Source: Cannabis sativa (lineage: Eukaryota > Streptophyta > Magnoliopsida > Rosales > Cannabaceae). Taken from it: 64,000 nt of DNA. Positions 61,101-64,000 of the stretch are shown here, in pieces. Every line of letters starts with the position of its first letter. Position 1 is the first letter of the stretch. A model generated the notes under the pieces. The model saw only the letters and a list, made by a program, of their open reading frames with translations. It was not told the origin of the DNA and made no database searches. The stretch spans positions 26,267,001-26,331,000 of the forward strand of contig NC_083609.1 of assembly GCF_029168945.1 (NCBI RefSeq), in the 5' to 3' direction. A program made the position numbers and the translations under genes.

Positions 61101-61753
61101 AGCCCTGCCAACAACTGGAGTCCTACCAGACTCTGTCATGCATCCTACTGCGCTCTCAGCTCGCAGTGCCTTGTCCACCATTTCAGCGTAGGTGGTTCTG
61201 TCATCAGTAGTGATCATCAAGTCATGTCTAATCTTCGCATTTAACCCATCCAGATATTTTTCTTTCTTACTGAAGTCAATTGGCATGATTCCCGAGGCCA
61301 ACCTCGCCAAACGGTCAAATTGCATTGTGTACTCAGTAACACTCATATTTTCTTTCTAAGTTAAATGAGTGAATTCTTTTCTCTTAACACTTCTAACTGC
61401 TTCGTTGTAATACTTAGCATTGAAACCTAGGTCATTGTCGTAACATCGTGAATCATAGACACCATGTCCCACTAGACCAATGCATCTTCTTGAAACTGAA
61501 AGGTTGCAGAGACCACCCTGTCATTACCGGTGACACTCGTAAAGTTCAAGATTCTAGTAATCACCGTTAGCCATTGCTCAGATTTCATTACATCCGAACC
61601 TCCCAGAAAAACTGGAGGTGCTTGCTTGCGGAACCTTTCATACAGGGGTTCCATCTGATTCACTGCCACCACTGGTTCAGCCTGTACAGCAGGGGCAAGT
61701 GCCACTGGAATTTCTGGAGCAGGCATTGCAGGAGCACCCTCCTGTCGTTTCAA
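58178..61753 (-). pseudogene. Chromovirus gag-PR-RT-RNase H-integrase (N part), inverted segment
   Basis: Minus-strand domains in order. Gag: 61,753-60,963, with MSVTEYTMQFDRLARLASGI and KYLDGLNAKIRHDLM. CCHC zinc knuckle: CGMPGHYKRDC, near 60,850. Protease: active site changed to DSRPTHSY, near 60,690. RT: 60,074-59,304, with catalytic FIDD in [11 protein letters not shown] (near 59,680). RNase H region: 59,150-58,900, with [16 protein letters not shown]. Integrase H2C2 finger: [20 protein letters not shown], near 58,580. The first half of the integrase core reads MDFVVGLPRTTSLFDSIWVV and ends near SIVLDR. The frame stops being integrase at about 58,190, exactly where the plus-strand piece at 61,755 takes over. 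Stops and frameshifts (for example at 59,778) show it is dead. The clade is Tekay/Del-like. Confidence 0.9.
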
Positions 61754-61754
61754 A

Positions 61755-62603
61755 ATTTTGGTAGAGTTTGCAACGGGCTATGGGTACCAAATTGAAGTTC
61801 AGTACAGCTTTCCATCCTCAGACAGATGGACAATCTGAAAGGACGATTTAGATACTGGAAGACATGTTACGAGCCTGTGTTATGGATTTTGAAGGCTCTT
61901 GAGTAAGTACCTACCGTTGATAGAGTTCTCGTACAATAATAGCTACCAAAGTACGATAGGGATGGCTCCCTATGAACTGTTATATGGCAGAAAGTGTAGG
62001 TCTCCCATTCACTGGGATGAGACAGGGGAGAGAAAATATCTAGGTCTGGAATCAGTGCAACGGACTAATGAAGCGATTGAGAAGATTAAAGCCAGAATGC
62101 TTGCTTCGTAGAGCAGACAAAAGAGTTATGCAGATCCGAAATGCAGATATACAGAATTTCAAGTAGGGGATCATGTGTTCCTACTGGTGTCTCCTATGAA
62201 GGGGATCAAGCGTTTCGGGAAAAGAGGCAAGTTATGCCCTAGATTTACAGGACCTTTCGAGATTCTCGAGAAGGTTGGACAAGTGGCATACCGATTAGCT
62301 TTGCCTCCAGCTCGTTCAGCAGTTCACAACGTATTCCATATCTCGATGTTGAGAAAATACGTTTCAGACCCGACTCATGTACTTAGCTATGAGAATCTTG
62401 AGCTGCAACCAGATATGTCTTATGAAGAACAACTAGTTTAGATCCTTGACAGAAAGGATAAGGTTCTTCGGAACAAGACCATAGCTCTGGTTAAAGTACT
62501 CTGGAGAAATAGCAGGGTGGAGGAAGCCACCTGGGAGTTAAAATCAAACATGAGAGCTTAATATCCAGAGTTGTTCAGGTTAGAATTCTAGGACGAAATC
62601 CTT
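61755..62603 (+). pseudogene. Chromovirus integrase C-terminal half and chromodomain
   Basis: The plus strand continues the integrase from the point where the inverted segment ends: SLQRAMGTKLKFSTAFHPQT, then DGQSERTI, with the HPQTDGQSE motif containing the third catalytic acidic residue. Then come KYLPLIEFSYNNSYQSTIGM and APYELLYGRKCRSP, the tail block KRGKLCPRFTGPFEILEKV and a chromodomain-like end WRNSRVEEATWELKSN (near 62,505-62,550). The catalytic Glu is retained but stops (near 61,838, 61,900 and 62,110) break the frame. A polypurine tract and LTR follow directly, so this is the native 3' side of the element. Confidence 0.88.
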
Positions 62604-62896
62604 TAAAGGGGGGATAATTGTAAAGACCGCTTAGTTTAATGGGACAATATTTTAGACATTGGGAATGTCGGGAATAGTCAGGATTTTCGAGTTTCCTAAA
62701 TTAACCCAAAGTGCCCTTTTATGTTGTTTTTGTGGGAAATGGGTAAAATGGTCATTTTGGCCATTAGTCTTTTTGTCTTTAGTGAATTAATTTATTGTTA
62801 ATGATCTGATTTTTATTAGTTGATTTAGCTGAAATTTTTTTTAGAAAAACTAAGTTTTATTTCATTTTTCCAAAATAAGAAAAAATTGAAAGAAAG

Positions 62897-62988
<92 letters not shown>
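62604..62988 (+). repeat. Polypurine tract and truncated chromovirus LTR A
   Basis: AAAGGGGGGATAAT (62,605-62,618) is followed by TGTAAAGACCGCTTAG at 62,619, the LTR start. About 220 bp found early in the related LTR B are missing here: the sequence goes straight from TTTAAT to the GGGACAATATTTTAGACATT block. It runs to a (CT)n tract (62,901-62,988) and is then interrupted by a second LTR start. Confidence 0.8.
62901..62988. repeat. (CT)n microsatellite at the LTR A / LTR B junction
   Basis: About 88 bp of perfect CT repeat at the LTR position equivalent to the GA tract at 5,104-5,208. LTR B begins immediately after. Confidence 0.95.
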
Positions 62989-62993
<5 letters not shown>

Positions 62994-64000
62994 AGACCGC
63001 TTAGTTTAATTTGGAAATTAGCAGTTAATCACGTTTAATTACGGAAATTATTTATAGCTATTTAAATAATTATTATACTGTTATAATTGAATTCAGAGAT
63101 GCATTTCTATGTCATTCAGTAGATTTCATAACTTTGCATTTCCGGTGCCCGGTAACATGGAACTCGGTGTTTGGCTCAGTAAAATACAAACTTAGTATGT
63201 TAGTAGTTTGGGATGGTTTATTAGACATTGGGAATGTCGGGAATGGCCGGGAATTTAGAATTTCCCAAAAATACCCCTTTAGTGTTATTTATGTTATTTT
63301 AATGTGGAGGGGCAAAATTGTCTATTTGCCCCAATGATATTTTGTCCTTTAGTGGGCTTTATTTAATTGAATTAAGTGTCATTTGATATTAATTGTTGGC
63401 TGAAATGAATATATTGATTTTCCTTTCTTTTTATTTTTCAAAGTGTCAAAAATTAGAAAGTTAGAAAATTTAAAAGAAAAACAAGTTTTTTTTCCTCTCA
63501 ACCTCTCTCTCTTGTTCGGCCTCTTTGAAGCAGCAAGAATCTGGAATTTTCCTTTGATTTTCAAGCCCTTTCTCTTTCAATCTTAGTGTTCTTCAAGCTT
63601 TGGTAAGGTTCCTAACCTCTTCCTCTTGTATTTTATGAAGAAAATGTTTAAAAGATGGTTGTTGCATGTGAATTGTTGTGGTACTTGCTGCTGTGTTTTA
63701 TTGTTGTTTTCAAAGGATTAATTTTGTTATTTTAAGTATTTTAGAGGTAGTGAATGCATGATGGTTGCTTGGATTCAAGCTTTGAAGTTTTTAGCTCAAG
63801 AATATGAATTTTTAAAGAAACATGTTGAATCTGTTAATTGCTTGTTGTAGTTGGTTGCTTTCATTTTCAGAGGTTTATTTATGCATGATTATGTAGGTTT
63901 AATCTAGTTTGATTGCATGTTAGTTGATTCTAACCAAGTTTGAGTTTTAAAACTCAAAGCTTGGGCTCTAATGGTGTTTTTCATTTCTGTGTATTCTGGG
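62989..64000 (+). repeat. Chromovirus LTR B, 5' part, runs off the window
   Basis: Starts TGTAAAGACCGCTTAGTTTA, the same as LTR A, then keeps the internal segment that LTR A lacks (63,020-63,210). The shared TTAGACATTGGGAATGTCGG block is at 63,220. A short CTCTCTCTC stretch near 63,503 stands where the other copies have long CT tracts. No coding sequence is supported; the 61- and 67-codon frames here are chance. Confidence 0.8.

Overview
This window is plant nuclear DNA, and almost all of it is transposable elements. The evidence is spliceosomal introns, plant-specific retrotransposon lineages, a Mutator-like element (MULE) and one nuclear copy of a mitochondrial ribosomal protein gene. It is AT-rich and most coding stretches are broken. 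The lineages fit a eudicot with a retrotransposon-rich genome. I cannot name the species from sequence alone; the repeats would fit Cannabaceae, but that is a weak impression.

Layout. 1-19.7 kb is a decayed Ty3/gypsy element of the Tat lineage on the minus strand. LTR-like copies lie near 0.6-2.0 and 19.0-19.7 kb, gag-PR-RT and an integrase tail at 14.2-18.6 kb, and plus-strand (antisense) extra-ORF remnants at 2.0-3.65 and 8.9-13.9 kb. Two later insertions interrupt it: a rearranged Tekay/Del-like chromovirus with LTR pieces in opposite orientation (3,662-8,471) and a solo copia LTR (11,534-13,413, TSD CTAAG). 19.7-23.5 kb holds an LTR-like repeat and unassigned DNA.

23.48-24.36 kb is the only apparently intact host gene: nuclear-located rps1 for mitochondrial ribosomal protein S1, minus strand, with a probable intron upstream of its start.

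24.41-50.10 kb is a 25.7 kb composite MULE with degenerate terminal inverted repeats and a perfect 9-bp target duplication. It carries a multi-exon MULE transposase (plus strand) facing a multi-exon DUF1985/Ulp1-type SUMO-protease-like gene (minus strand). Both are damaged. A 16.1 kb copia element (27,003-43,110, TSD CAAAA) sits inside the transposase gene. Inside that copia element's 3' LTR sits a young Athila-type element (28,047-34,313, TSD GTCAT) that keeps an intact gag-protease ORF but has no reverse transcriptase or integrase.

50.1-58.2 kb contains a LINE 3' scrap, AT-rich DNA, a 1.2 kb non-autonomous hAT element (52,144-53,343, 8-bp TSD), a copia LTR fragment, the 3' part of a SIRE/Maximus-like copia element, and a complete Cassandra TRIM with 5S-rRNA-like sequence in both LTRs (57,246-58,177). 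58.2-64 kb is a second chromovirus: its gag-to-integrase segment is inverted relative to its integrase tail and LTR, and two LTR 5' ends lie 370 bp apart at the right edge.

The window shows at least four layers of nesting. Two young insertions seem to have moved without their own polymerase: the Athila-type element lacks one, and the copia element has a dead pol between LTRs that differ by only about 1%. Both must have used enzymes supplied in trans.
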